This document shows, in pieces, positions 1 through 5,773 of a stretch of 11,237 nt of DNA. Position 1 is the first letter of the stretch; every line of letters starts with the position of its first letter. Below the pieces are notes generated by a model that was not told the DNA's origin, ran no database searches, and saw only the letters and a program-made list of their open reading frames with translations. Position numbers and translations under genes: made by a program. The DNA is taken from NCBI GenBank assembly GCA_047623555.1, contig JBLHMP010000105.1, positions 1 through 11,237 on the forward strand, in the 5' to 3' direction. Source of the stretch: NORP181 sp047623555 (lineage in GTDB: Bacteria > Pseudomonadota > Alphaproteobacteria > Rhodobacterales > Rhodobacteraceae).

Positions 1-174
1 GTCTGCGGTGACACTGCTGATGACCTGATCGGCAGGGATTTGGTTCAAACGTTCCGGCAATACGGGAGCATCCCCAATATTGCCAGTGGTGACTTTTACG
101 GCCCGAACCTCCAGCGTTTCCTCATCGGCGCCAATATGTATCTTACGCCAGATGCGGCGTTTGGAGCTGCCCAT
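1..174 (-). pseudogene. IS5-family transposase remnant (partial, runs off left edge)
   Basis: Read on the minus strand from an ATG at 174, this frame is open to the window edge. It gives a 58-residue segment beginning MGSSKRRIWRKIHIGADEE, with ETLEVRAV, GNIGDAPVLPE and SSVTAD further on. That succession (KRR.WRK.HIG.D..TLE.RAV....IGDAP.LP.LL.QIP) is the conserved DDE-domain core of IS5-group transposases (DDE_Tnp_1). The N-terminal half expected upstream is absent: homology stops near 172-185, and the frame hits a stop at 271-273. No terminal inverted repeat is visible in the window. I infer a 5'-truncated, inactive copy whose 3' part lies to the left. The family call is firm; the subgroup is not resolved. 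Confidence 0.72.
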
Positions 175-350
175 TGAACACGCGGGCGCGGTTGGTCGGG
201 CACGACATTGCCGCTTTCGTCTACATTTGACCCCGGCATACTGGGTGGCCATTGAGTGTCGTTCGGGAAATTACCAGAAATCCAGGCCACGGCTTTTTCT
301 ACCCGTTCAGTCGAAATACGGTACATCGGTAGATTCAGATCACTACGCAT
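96..350 (-). pseudogene. 5' stub of an unknown gene fused to transposase DNA
   Basis: This is an 84-codon minus-strand frame, divergent from the repressor at 404 (53 bp between starts). Residues 1 to about 58 (MRSDLNLPMYRISTERVEKA..., then AVAWISGNFPND and PDQPRPRV) have the look of real coding sequence in amino-acid mix and codon choice. From about residue 59 on, the frame runs over DNA whose real reading, one frame over, is the IS5-type transposase. The tail (QWAAPNAASGVRYI...) is therefore spurious. I infer a gene cut at about 175-185 by a recombination junction with the transposon remnant. I do not recognise the family of the first 58 residues. The position opposite an S24 repressor is where phage modules often carry a cro-like or early gene, but no HTH is visible here. 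Confidence 0.35.
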
Positions 351-375
351 TCACAATCTTTTGAAAGTGTGGCCA

Positions 376-396
376 CTCCCGGTTGCAAGGCGGGAG
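376..396 (+). promoter_or_regulatory. Hairpin covering the repressor ribosome-binding site
   Basis: CTCCCG (376-381) and CGGGAG (391-396) form a perfect 6-bp stem with a 9-nt loop. The 3' arm contains GGGAG, seven bases upstream of the ATG at 404, and is the only good Shine-Dalgarno sequence for that gene. The hairpin would therefore hide the RBS. Whether it folds or matters in the cell is inference. Confidence 0.35.
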
Positions 397-403
397 ATTG
401 TAG

Positions 404-1114
404 ATGGCGACCGGTTTGTCGCTGAGGCCGTTTTCTCGTCAAATCGGTGTGCCGGTAGGCGTTCTTAGGAGCTACCTTGATGGCCGCGACATTACGGCCT
501 CAAATCTTGCCATGCTTTGCAATGCCCTGGGCGTTTCAATTACCTTTTGGGAACAACACTCACACGTTCGGATCGTCGAATTCATACAAAACCAACTGGG
601 CGAACTGAATGACCCAAACGGACCAATTAAGGTTGCGGAGCGACTGACCGAACTTCACAATAAGGCCATTGGTCAGGACCTTGAAGCCATCCCTCGTTAT
701 GATGTTTTTCTCGCCGCTGGGAGCGGTGCGATTAATGATGAAAACGCGCCAGTTGAGCATCTTGTTTTCAGCAAAGCATGGCTTCACCGTATGAGCGTTT
801 CGTCTGGCATGGCTGCGCTTCTGAGCGTCAAAGGCGACAGTATGTAACCCACTCTCTTTGATGGCGATCTCGTTCTTGTTGACCGCGACCGCTTCGCAAT
901 TCGCAGTGGTAGGATTTATGCCTTTGTCGATGGCGACAATGGCGCTCGCGTAAAGCGTCTGAGGAGGTTCGGAAATGCCGGGCTGGTGATCCAGAGTGAT
1001 AGCTCCGACAAGGAATATCCAGACGAGGAGCGTTCTGGGTCTGACATGCAAGAACTGCTCGACAACATTATTGGCGAAGTAATCTGGTCCGGGCACACGT
1101 TTAGCCGGGGCTAA
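404..1114 (+). pseudogene. S24/LexA-like phage-type repressor broken by one in-frame TAA
   Basis: The reading frame runs from ATG 404 (SD GGGAG at 392-396; in-frame TAG at 401-403) to TAA 1112-1114, with a single interruption: TAA at 845-847. Without it the product would be about 236 residues. Residues about 5-45 form an HTH (SLRPFSRQIGVPVGVLRSYL..., NLAMLCNALGVS). Then comes a linker, the entry to the peptidase fold (IPRYDVFLAAGSGA), and GDSM with nucleophile Ser146. The next codon is the stop, where the family has Glu (GDSMEPT). Immediately after it come PTLFDGDLVLVDRD and ARVKRL, with the catalytic Lys at residue 184 (codon 953-955), and an intact C-terminus ending EVIWSGHTF. As written, the 147-residue product keeps the HTH and Ser but lacks the Lys and the dimerisation half. 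One base change (GAA or CAA to TAA) explains it. No other frameshift or stop is present, so the lesion is recent, a sequencing error, or, less likely, read through. Confidence 0.85.
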
Positions 1115-1540
1115 CAACTTCGCGGATAACGGTGAAAATCAGTGGAAGGTTAGCCCTAATCAATGGATTGGAAAAACCCCGCTAATACTGAATTATAACA
1201 AGGAATTGCACCGAATACTCCACTCAAATTCAAACTTTCCGATGACTTGGAATGTTCGGATTTTAAATATGGGCCTTCTGGCGGGGGTGTTCATCGATAA
1301 ACCCCTTATAAATGGGCGTTTAATCGCTGTTGAACGGCGGTTTGACAATCCACAGCCCAATCCTCATTATTGCTTCAATCGACCTTAAAAAGCTCTTTTT
1401 GGTGTTTACTGAATGACAAAAGTTTCGTTCGAAAGAAACCCTGCATTTTTGATTATTTTCTTTTAAAAACAGTGGTTCAGCTCGCCCCTGCTCGTTACTG
1501 CAAGTATATGTGTCACCTTACAGCCGCGCAGTGGCATAAT
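1115..1540. other. 426-bp gene-poor, AT-richer intergenic region
   Basis: This stretch lies between the broken repressor and the 3' end of the HNH gene. No family is recognisable in either strand. A plus-strand frame stays open from about 1113 to 1388 (..NQWKVSPNQWIGKTPL.. to ..NPHYCFNRP), but its only starts are a TTG at 1206 and an internal ATG at 1242, neither with a convincing SD. I leave it uncalled. The region is visibly richer in A/T runs than its neighbours, as expected for accessory or decayed DNA. No tRNA or convincing rho-independent terminator was found in it. Confidence 0.5.
1423..1434. promoter_or_regulatory. Operator-like palindrome TTTCG-TT-CGAAA
   Basis: This is a perfect 5+5 bp inverted repeat with a 2-bp centre in the AT-rich gap. 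With one mismatched pair it extends to an 18-bp dyad (1422-1439). It is the right size for a dimeric HTH-protein site, but I see no promoter next to it and no second copy in the window. It could be chance. Confidence 0.2.
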
Positions 1541-2125
1541 TCAGGCTTCGAGTACGGCATCCCAATACAAGAAATCCATCCAACTCTCATGCAGATGGTT
1601 GGGCGGAAATTTCCGACCTGTGTTGCGCAATTCCTCTGCCGCAGGCTGGCGCGGTGGTTTGCGCAAACTCATGCCAACCCGGTGTAGCGATTTTGCGCCT
1701 TTGCGCAGATTGCACGGGCTGCAGGCCGCAACCACGTTCTGCCAGCTGGTCACGCCCCCTGCGGCGCGTGGCACCACGTGATCAAAGGTCAGATCACCCC
1801 GGCCGCCGCAATATTGGCAACAAAATTCATCGCGCAGGAACAGGTTGAACCGCGTGAAGGCCACGCGTTTTTGTGGCTTTACGTAATCCTTTAACACCAC
1901 CACCGACGGGATGCGGATTTCGGTACTTGGGCTGTGCACAACTTCATCGTATTCCGCGACAATATCAACGCGGTCCAGCCACGCCGCCTTAACTGCATCC
2001 TGCCAGGTCCACAAAGATAACGGATAATAAGACAGCGGGCGATAATCGGCATTCAGCACCAAAGCCGGATGTTTCTTTAACACCGCCGGGTCGCGCACAA
2101 ATTCCGTTCTGAATTCACCGTTCAT
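1541..2125 (-). CDS. HNH endonuclease family protein
   Basis: A 194-residue protein with an HNH nuclease domain in its second half. The zinc-ribbon knuckles are C103-x2-C106 and C135-x2-C138. They enclose the catalytic core D115-H116 (TFDHVVPRAAGG), W128/N130 and N139 (CSPCNLRKG). All canonical HNH positions are therefore present and the enzyme should be an active metal-dependent nuclease. The N-terminal about 90 residues (ALVLNADYRPLSYYPLSLWTW...) are the usual lead of the stand-alone, housekeeping-like HNH proteins of alphaproteobacteria. These are single genes with no methylase partner, and none is seen here. The ATG at 2125 has GGAG six bases upstream on the minus strand. The specific substrate is unknown; DNA repair or a restriction-like role would be guesses. 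Confidence 0.88.
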   Translation of the reverse strand: MNGEFRTEFVRDPAVLKKHPALVLNADYRPLSYYPLSLWTWQDAVKAAWLDRVDIVAEYDEVVHSPSTEIRIPSVVVLKDYVKPQKRVAFTRFNLFLRDEFCCQYCGGRGDLTFDHVVPRAAGGVTSWQNVVAACSPCNLRKGAKSLHRVGMSLRKPPRQPAAEELRNTGRKFPPNHLHESWMDFLYWDAVLEA

Positions 2126-2294
2126 ACTGACTCCACCCTCACCCTGCGGACCGCTAAACCAGTATCAAGGCGGGGAGCCCGCCCCGATATAAGGCCAACT
2201 ATATATCGTGGTTAGTTACTGGCAAGTGTTGATTTTCCACTATATCTCGATGTCGCCCTTGCCTACATCCCTAGGGTCAGAGTACGACATTGCC
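2126..2294. other. Divergent intergenic region with GC-rich hairpin
   Basis: This 169-bp gap separates the divergent HNH and pseudouridine-synthase genes and must hold both promoters. A perfect 6-bp stem, GGCGGG (2169-2174) with CCCGCC (2178-2183) and a 3-nt loop, lies in it. No poly-T tail follows, so I do not call it a terminator. AT-rich TATATAT-like sequence at about 2200-2206 could be a -10 element for the plus-strand gene, but no matching -35 is clear. Confidence 0.3.
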
Positions 2295-2921
2295 ATGACA
2301 CGGCTAATCAAATTCAACAAACCCTTCGATGTACTGACGCAGTTCACCGATAACTCGGACACGCCCGCCAAACGCTGGACGCTGTCAGACTTCATCACCC
2401 TGCCCGGCGTCTATGCCGCCGGCCGGTTGGATCGCGACAGCGAAGGGTTGATGTTACTTACAGATAACGGGCCACTACAGGCCCGCATCGCGGATTCTCG
2501 ATCCAAACAGCCCAAGACCTATTGGGTGCAAATCGAAGGCATCCCGGATGAGGCGGCATTGGCCAGCCTACGCACCGGCGTCACCCTGAAAGACGGCAAA
2601 ACCCGCCCCGCCAAAGTAGAGCGGATTGAGGAGCCAGCAAACCTTTGGCCACGCGTCCCGCCAATTCGGGTGCGCAAATCAGTGCCCGATTGCTGGATCA
2701 GCCTGACTATCACCGAAGGGCGTAATCGTCAGGTACGCCGTATGTCTGCCGCCATCGGCCACCCGACCCTGCGCCTGATCCGCTATGCCATCGGTCCCAT
2801 CACGCTGGACGGGTTAGACCTTGGCACCTGGGCCGACATTAGCCCAGAGGCGTTTTCTTTCCGGCCTCAATCGTCCAAAGCGCGCGCGACACCACGCCGA
2901 TCTCTGCCACCGCGGCCCTGA
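2295..2921 (+). CDS. rluE: 23S rRNA pseudouridine synthase, RluE-type (RsuA/RluB/RluE family)
   Basis: A 208-residue protein that isomerises a uridine in rRNA (U2457 of 23S rRNA for E. coli RluE). The start at the ATG giving MTRLIKFNKPFDVLTQFT is chosen because family members begin directly with this short strand (KPF.VL.QF). The frame is open upstream to a GTG at 2208, but those 29 residues do not look conserved. The catalytic loop is G43-R44-L45-D46-R-D-S-E-G with Asp46, followed by LMLLTDNG. The C-terminal motif EGRNRQVRRM (141-150) plus GHPTLRLIR completes the family signature. There is no N-terminal S4 domain, which fits RluE rather than RsuA or RluB. The last about 20 residues after TWADISPEAF are a basic, Pro/Arg/Ser-rich tail that overlaps the converging gene and probably came from loss of an earlier stop. 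The SD is weak. Confidence 0.85.
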   Translation: MTRLIKFNKPFDVLTQFTDNSDTPAKRWTLSDFITLPGVYAAGRLDRDSEGLMLLTDNGPLQARIADSRSKQPKTYWVQIEGIPDEAALASLRTGVTLKDGKTRPAKVERIEEPANLWPRVPPIRVRKSVPDCWISLTITEGRNRQVRRMSAAIGHPTLRLIRYAIGPITLDGLDLGTWADISPEAFSFRPQSSKARATPRRSLPPRP

Positions 2922-3141
2922 ATATGGCCATATGCGGCGTTTTTGCATGCGCAGCTAGGGCGGCGGCATCGTCCCATTCTTCATAAATGCGGAATATCGA
3001 AGCGGTGCCAATCACCTGTGAAAACTCATAGGTCTGACAGCCGTCTTCTTTCACGGTTTCCGCCACCATCGCCGAAATCGCCTCGGGCGCGGCAGCAATA
3101 TTATCCGGGTTAAGTTCTAAATTTCCGTTTACGATCAGCAT
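2839..3141 (-). CDS. ABM-domain (antibiotic biosynthesis monooxygenase-like) protein
   Basis: A 100-residue protein, the usual size for one ferredoxin-like ABM domain. The pattern is typical: an N-terminal strand MLIVNGNLEL, a helix with ETVKEDGCQTYEFSQ, then IFRIYEEWDDAAALAAHAKTPHMAIF and a closing strand. YEFS and the E-x-W-x-D....H pattern are the conserved features. Family members are small dimeric cofactor-free monooxygenases or quinol/haem-related proteins (YgiN, HmoA relatives); the substrate cannot be read from sequence. AGGAAAG lies six bases upstream of the ATG. It is the last gene of the run started by cobK, 25 bp after the acetyltransferase. Its final 83 bp lie antisense to the 3' end of the rluE-type gene. 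Confidence 0.82.
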   Translation of the reverse strand: MLIVNGNLELNPDNIAAAPEAISAMVAETVKEDGCQTYEFSQVIGTASIFRIYEEWDDAAALAAHAKTPHMAIFRAAVAEIGVVSRALWTIEAGKKTPLG

Positions 3142-3166
3142 GTTAGTCTTTCCTATTTGAATAAAT

Positions 3167-3652
3167 TCAACTCAGATTAAATCGTTTCGATATCCGGTCA
3201 ACCGGCGTGCCATCCGTCAAAGCAATCGCGCAAGCCGTTGAAAAATCAACAAAACCCATCTTGGAGTAATAGCCAAGCCCTGGTACATTATCTGCCCGGA
3301 TGGTTGCGTTGATCTCGGAAAGCCCCGCAGCACGCGCAAATGTGGCAGTGTCCTGAAACAAAGCCCTGCCAACGCCGCGCAACACCGGGGCAAGGCGCGC
3401 AAATGTGGCGATATCTGCATAGCTATGGTCGACATCACGCCACAGCGTCTGAAACCCGGCAACAACGCCCCGATCATCCAGCGCCACATGGCAGCAGATC
3501 AGATTGGCATGGCTTAGGAATTCCTGCGCAAAGGTGGCATCGCTAAATGCCACCTCGTGGGCGGTCGTGCCCCCGGCGCGAATGATTTCATTGAGCAGCG
3601 CGCAGGCCTCGGCAACATCCGAGGCCAACATTTGACGCGTCGCGATCTGCAT
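3167..3652 (-). CDS. GNAT-family N-acetyltransferase
   Basis: A 161-residue single-domain acetyltransferase. Motif A, which binds the acetyl-CoA pyrophosphate, is seen as R92-G-V-G-R-A (PVLRGVGRALFQ). It is followed by the helix and strand AGLSEINATIRADNVPGLGYYSKMGFV (motif B, with the Y/N-x-GF signature of the fold). The N-terminal part (RQMLASDVAEACALLNEIIRAGGTTAHE) resembles the phosphinothricin/PAT-like branch, but I would not assign a substrate. Its ATG overlaps the stop of the upstream hydrolase by one base (TAATG), a classic translational-coupling arrangement. It is therefore co-expressed with the hydrolase, glycosylase and cobK. Confidence 0.85.
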   Translation of the reverse strand: MQIATRQMLASDVAEACALLNEIIRAGGTTAHEVAFSDATFAQEFLSHANLICCHVALDDRGVVAGFQTLWRDVDHSYADIATFARLAPVLRGVGRALFQDTATFARAAGLSEINATIRADNVPGLGYYSKMGFVDFSTACAIALTDGTPVDRISKRFNLS

Positions 3653-4317
3653 TACAGGCCTAGCTTGTCACGCATAAACGCCAAAGCCACGCTCAGACCA
3701 TCCTCTGCGATGCCGTGACCTGTGCCCTTCATGATATGGGCGAAAACATCGGTAAACCCGGCCTGCTCTAACGCCTCGGCGGCGGCAGGCAATGATTGTG
3801 GCGGCACCACATCATCGGCGTCGCCATGCACCAATAGGATCGGCGGGCGGACGACAACTTCGTCCACGAGCGATTCTGGTGCCAGCAAACGCCCCGAGAA
3901 CGCAACAACCCCGGCTACGGCATCTTCGCGGCGCGGCGCGACATGTAATGCCATCATTGAGCCTTGGGAAAAGCCAAACAACAACACCTGTTCGGGCAGC
4001 ACATCTTCGTCCACCATCAGCGCATCCAAAAACGCGTTTAGATCGCCAACAGCCGATTGCATACCGCGCTCGGCCTCTTCTTCGGACGAATTATCAATCC
4101 ACGGAATCGGAAACCACTGAAACCCCATTGGGGCACCTTCACAATCCTCGGGCGCATCGGGCGCGACAAACAACGTGTCGGGCAGATGATCCCCAAGTGG
4201 ATCGGCCAGCCCCAACAGGTCGGCGCCATTGGCCCCATAGCCATGCAGGAACACCACAATCGAATTGACGTCCCTCGATTTCGACGCTTTGCGGACTGCA
4301 TTCAACACTCTGGTCAT
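3652..4317 (-). CDS. Carboxylesterase/phospholipase-type alpha/beta hydrolase (APT1/YpfH-like)
   Basis: A 221-residue cytoplasmic serine hydrolase of the Abhydrolase_2 (acyl-protein thioesterase/carboxylesterase) family, close to the usual size. The oxyanion strand FLHGYGANGADL is at 23-34. The nucleophile elbow is GFSQGS with Ser117. The acid is Asp168 in HGDADDVVP and the histidine is His201 in GTGHGI, so the triad is complete. The longer frame reaches 4386. I chose the ATG at 4317 because it has GGAAGGA upstream, overlaps the glycosylase stop by four bases (ATGA), and gives the normal N-terminus. The physiological substrate (lysophospholipid, acyl-thioester or other short ester) is not evident. 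Confidence 0.85.
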   Translation of the reverse strand: MTRVLNAVRKASKSRDVNSIVVFLHGYGANGADLLGLADPLGDHLPDTLFVAPDAPEDCEGAPMGFQWFPIPWIDNSSEEEAERGMQSAVGDLNAFLDALMVDEDVLPEQVLLFGFSQGSMMALHVAPRREDAVAGVVAFSGRLLAPESLVDEVVVRPPILLVHGDADDVVPPQSLPAAAEALEQAGFTDVFAHIMKGTGHGIAEDGLSVALAFMRDKLGL

Positions 4318-4946
4318 CGGATTCCTTCCCGGTTTTTGGCTACGCGGTAATAGGCCCATAACAGGCGCGCCGCAACTGATCTCCACGGGGCCCAGTCTTG
4401 TGCCATATGGCGAAACTGTTTTTCTTTTGGTCGCTCTGGCAAATCAAATAACACCCGTGCTGATTCCTGCAACGCCAGATCACCCGGCGCAAACACATCT
4501 GCACGGCCCAGCGAGAACATAGCGTAAATTTCCGCCGTCCATGCGCCAATGCCTGGCACCTGCACCAATGTTGCCATCACCTCTTCCGTGGGCGCCTCAC
4601 GCAGGGCTTTATAGTTAATCCGCGCCTCGGCAAGCGCATAGGCGTAACGGATCTTTTGACGGCTAAGCCCGACGGCGCGCAAATCATCCTCGCTTGCGGC
4701 CATGATCTTGCGTGGGCCGGTCAGGCGGGCCTGTTGCATCCGCCCCCATATCGCGTTGGCCGAGGCAACGCTGACCTGTTGGCTGACAATGGCGCTCAGA
4801 AGCTGGGCAAATCCGTCGGGGCGCAGGCGCAAGGGCAGCGTACCGGTTTGTTCTAAAGCGGCGGCAAAGCGCGGATCATAAGAAGCCAGCCAATCGGCGC
4901 CTTCGGCAACACAGGCCGGGGAATGAATGATGCGTCCAATGTTCAT
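4314..4946 (-). CDS. DNA-3-methyladenine glycosylase II (AlkA-like, HhH-GPD)
   Basis: A 210-residue base-excision-repair glycosylase that removes alkylated purines. The HhH-GPD core is clear: FAQLLSAIVSQQVSVASANAIW (46-67), then ...GLSRQKIRYAYALA, the helix-hairpin-helix LVQVPGIGAWTAE (127-139), and the catalytic Asp156 in FAPGDLALQ. No 4Fe-4S cysteine cluster is present, which excludes the Nth/MutY branch. The protein lacks the extra N-terminal domain of E. coli AlkA (282 residues) and is of the short bacterial form. Its ATG overlaps the cobK stop (ATGA, 4943-4946) and its stop overlaps the hydrolase start, so translation is probably coupled through all three. The mix of repair and cobalamin genes looks like a convenience operon rather than a pathway. 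Confidence 0.88.
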   Translation of the reverse strand: MNIGRIIHSPACVAEGADWLASYDPRFAAALEQTGTLPLRLRPDGFAQLLSAIVSQQVSVASANAIWGRMQQARLTGPRKIMAASEDDLRAVGLSRQKIRYAYALAEARINYKALREAPTEEVMATLVQVPGIGAWTAEIYAMFSLGRADVFAPGDLALQESARVLFDLPERPKEKQFRHMAQDWAPWRSVAARLLWAYYRVAKNREGIR

Positions 4947-5698
4947 AAGGCGTCTATCCAGTCCAGTGCGGCCTTGACCGTTTCCAGCCGCCGAACGTCC
5001 AAAAGCGGTGGGCGGGCAATCAGGATCACCTTGATCCCAAGGGCGCGGGCGGCGTCGAGCTTGGTTCGGCTGGGCACACCGCCGCTGTTTTTGACAACCA
5101 GAACGTCGATATTCAAGGCACGCAGGGTTTCGATTTCATCGGCAACCGAAAACGGGCCTTTGCCCGAAATATAGGTCACGTTGGGTCGGCTTGCCTCGTC
5201 GTTGCGAGGCTCCATCTGGCGCACAAAGAATTGCGCCGCGCGGTTGCGGACCAAACCATCCAGCGTGGCGCGTCCGGTGGTGGTGAACACCTGCTGTCCG
5301 CTTGTCAGCAAGGCGGCGGCGGCGGCTTCACTGGCAACCTCTTGCCAGTGATCCGCGGCGGTTGGCTGCCAATCCGGGCGCAAAACCTGTGCATATGGTA
5401 GGCCAAGTTCGGCACAGACCTCTGCCGTTTGCGCACTAATTCGATCCGCAAACGGGTGCGTGGCGTCCAACACCGCTGTTATCCGCTGGTCGCGCAAATA
5501 CCGCGCCTGCCCGTCCTTGCCACCAAACGCCCCCACTCGCGTGGGAATCGCCAGTGCGCCAAAGCTGCGCGGCGTTGTGAGTAACGATGCCGTGACCCGC
5601 ATCTGACCCTGTAGGGCCAAGCGCTCGGCAAGAACCCGCGCCTCGCCGGAACCGGCCAGTAACAACAAGTGTCTAGGGGTGTTTGCATCGTTTACCAT
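4943..5698 (-). CDS. cobK: Precorrin-6A (cobalt-precorrin-6A) reductase
   Basis: A 251-residue NAD(P)H-dependent reductase of cobalamin (vitamin B12) ring synthesis. Signature elements are LLLLAGSGEARVLAERL (11-27), DATHPFA (78-84), the TTTGRATL turn (139-146), SGKGPFSVADE and VVKNSGG (201-207). The length matches the family. Acting on precorrin-6A in the aerobic pathway (CobK) is likely for this group, although the anaerobic homologue CbiJ has the same fold. No other cob gene lies in the window, so it is detached from the main cluster. It is the first gene of the five-gene minus-strand run, divergent from the MFS gene. No strong SD is seen before the ATG at 5698, so the message may be leaderless or weakly initiated. 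Confidence 0.88.
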   Translation of the reverse strand: MVNDANTPRHLLLLAGSGEARVLAERLALQGQMRVTASLLTTPRSFGALAIPTRVGAFGGKDGQARYLRDQRITAVLDATHPFADRISAQTAEVCAELGLPYAQVLRPDWQPTAADHWQEVASEAAAAALLTSGQQVFTTTGRATLDGLVRNRAAQFFVRQMEPRNDEASRPNVTYISGKGPFSVADEIETLRALNIDVLVVKNSGGVPSRTKLDAARALGIKVILIARPPLLDVRRLETVKAALDWIDAL

Positions 5699-5773
5699 GC
5701 GCGGACATTACGCCGCGTGCGCACAGGTGCAAGCCGCTTGTACCCGGTCGTATTCAAAGATACGCATGACATT
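5699..5773. promoter_or_regulatory. Divergent promoter region, cobK / MFS transporter
   Basis: The 75 bp between the two divergent start codons must contain promoters for both directions. I see no cobalamin-riboswitch sequence (the space is also too short for one on either side), no clear palindrome, and no SD before either ATG. Confidence 0.35.

Noticed and set aside
845..847. TAA as a recoded amino-acid codon
   Set aside because: TAA is not a selenocysteine or pyrrolysine codon and no recoding signal is visible; a nonsense mutation is the simpler explanation.
560..1117. 185-codon minus-strand frame across the broken repressor
   Set aside because: The plus strand carries recognisable HTH and S24 motifs on both sides of the stop; the antisense frame shows none.
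1387..1400. AAAAAG-CT-CTTTTT as a terminator
   Set aside because: AT-only stem with a 2-nt loop; not stable enough to be called.
2208..2294. Upstream extension of the pseudouridine synthase to the GTG at 2208
   Set aside because: The extra 29 residues have no family similarity that I can see, while the ATG at 2295 gives the normal N-terminus.
4318..4386. Upstream extension of the esterase to 4386
   Set aside because: It lies inside the glycosylase gene; the ATG at 4317 has a strong SD and a 4-bp coupling overlap.
5669..5773. Upstream extension of the MFS transporter to 5669
   Set aside because: It overlaps the cobK start on the other strand and adds a 35-residue non-hydrophobic lead not expected in MFS proteins; ATG 5774 fits better.
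5699..5773. Cobalamin riboswitch upstream of cobK or the MFS gene
   Set aside because: The gap is only 75 bp and has no B12-box-like sequence.
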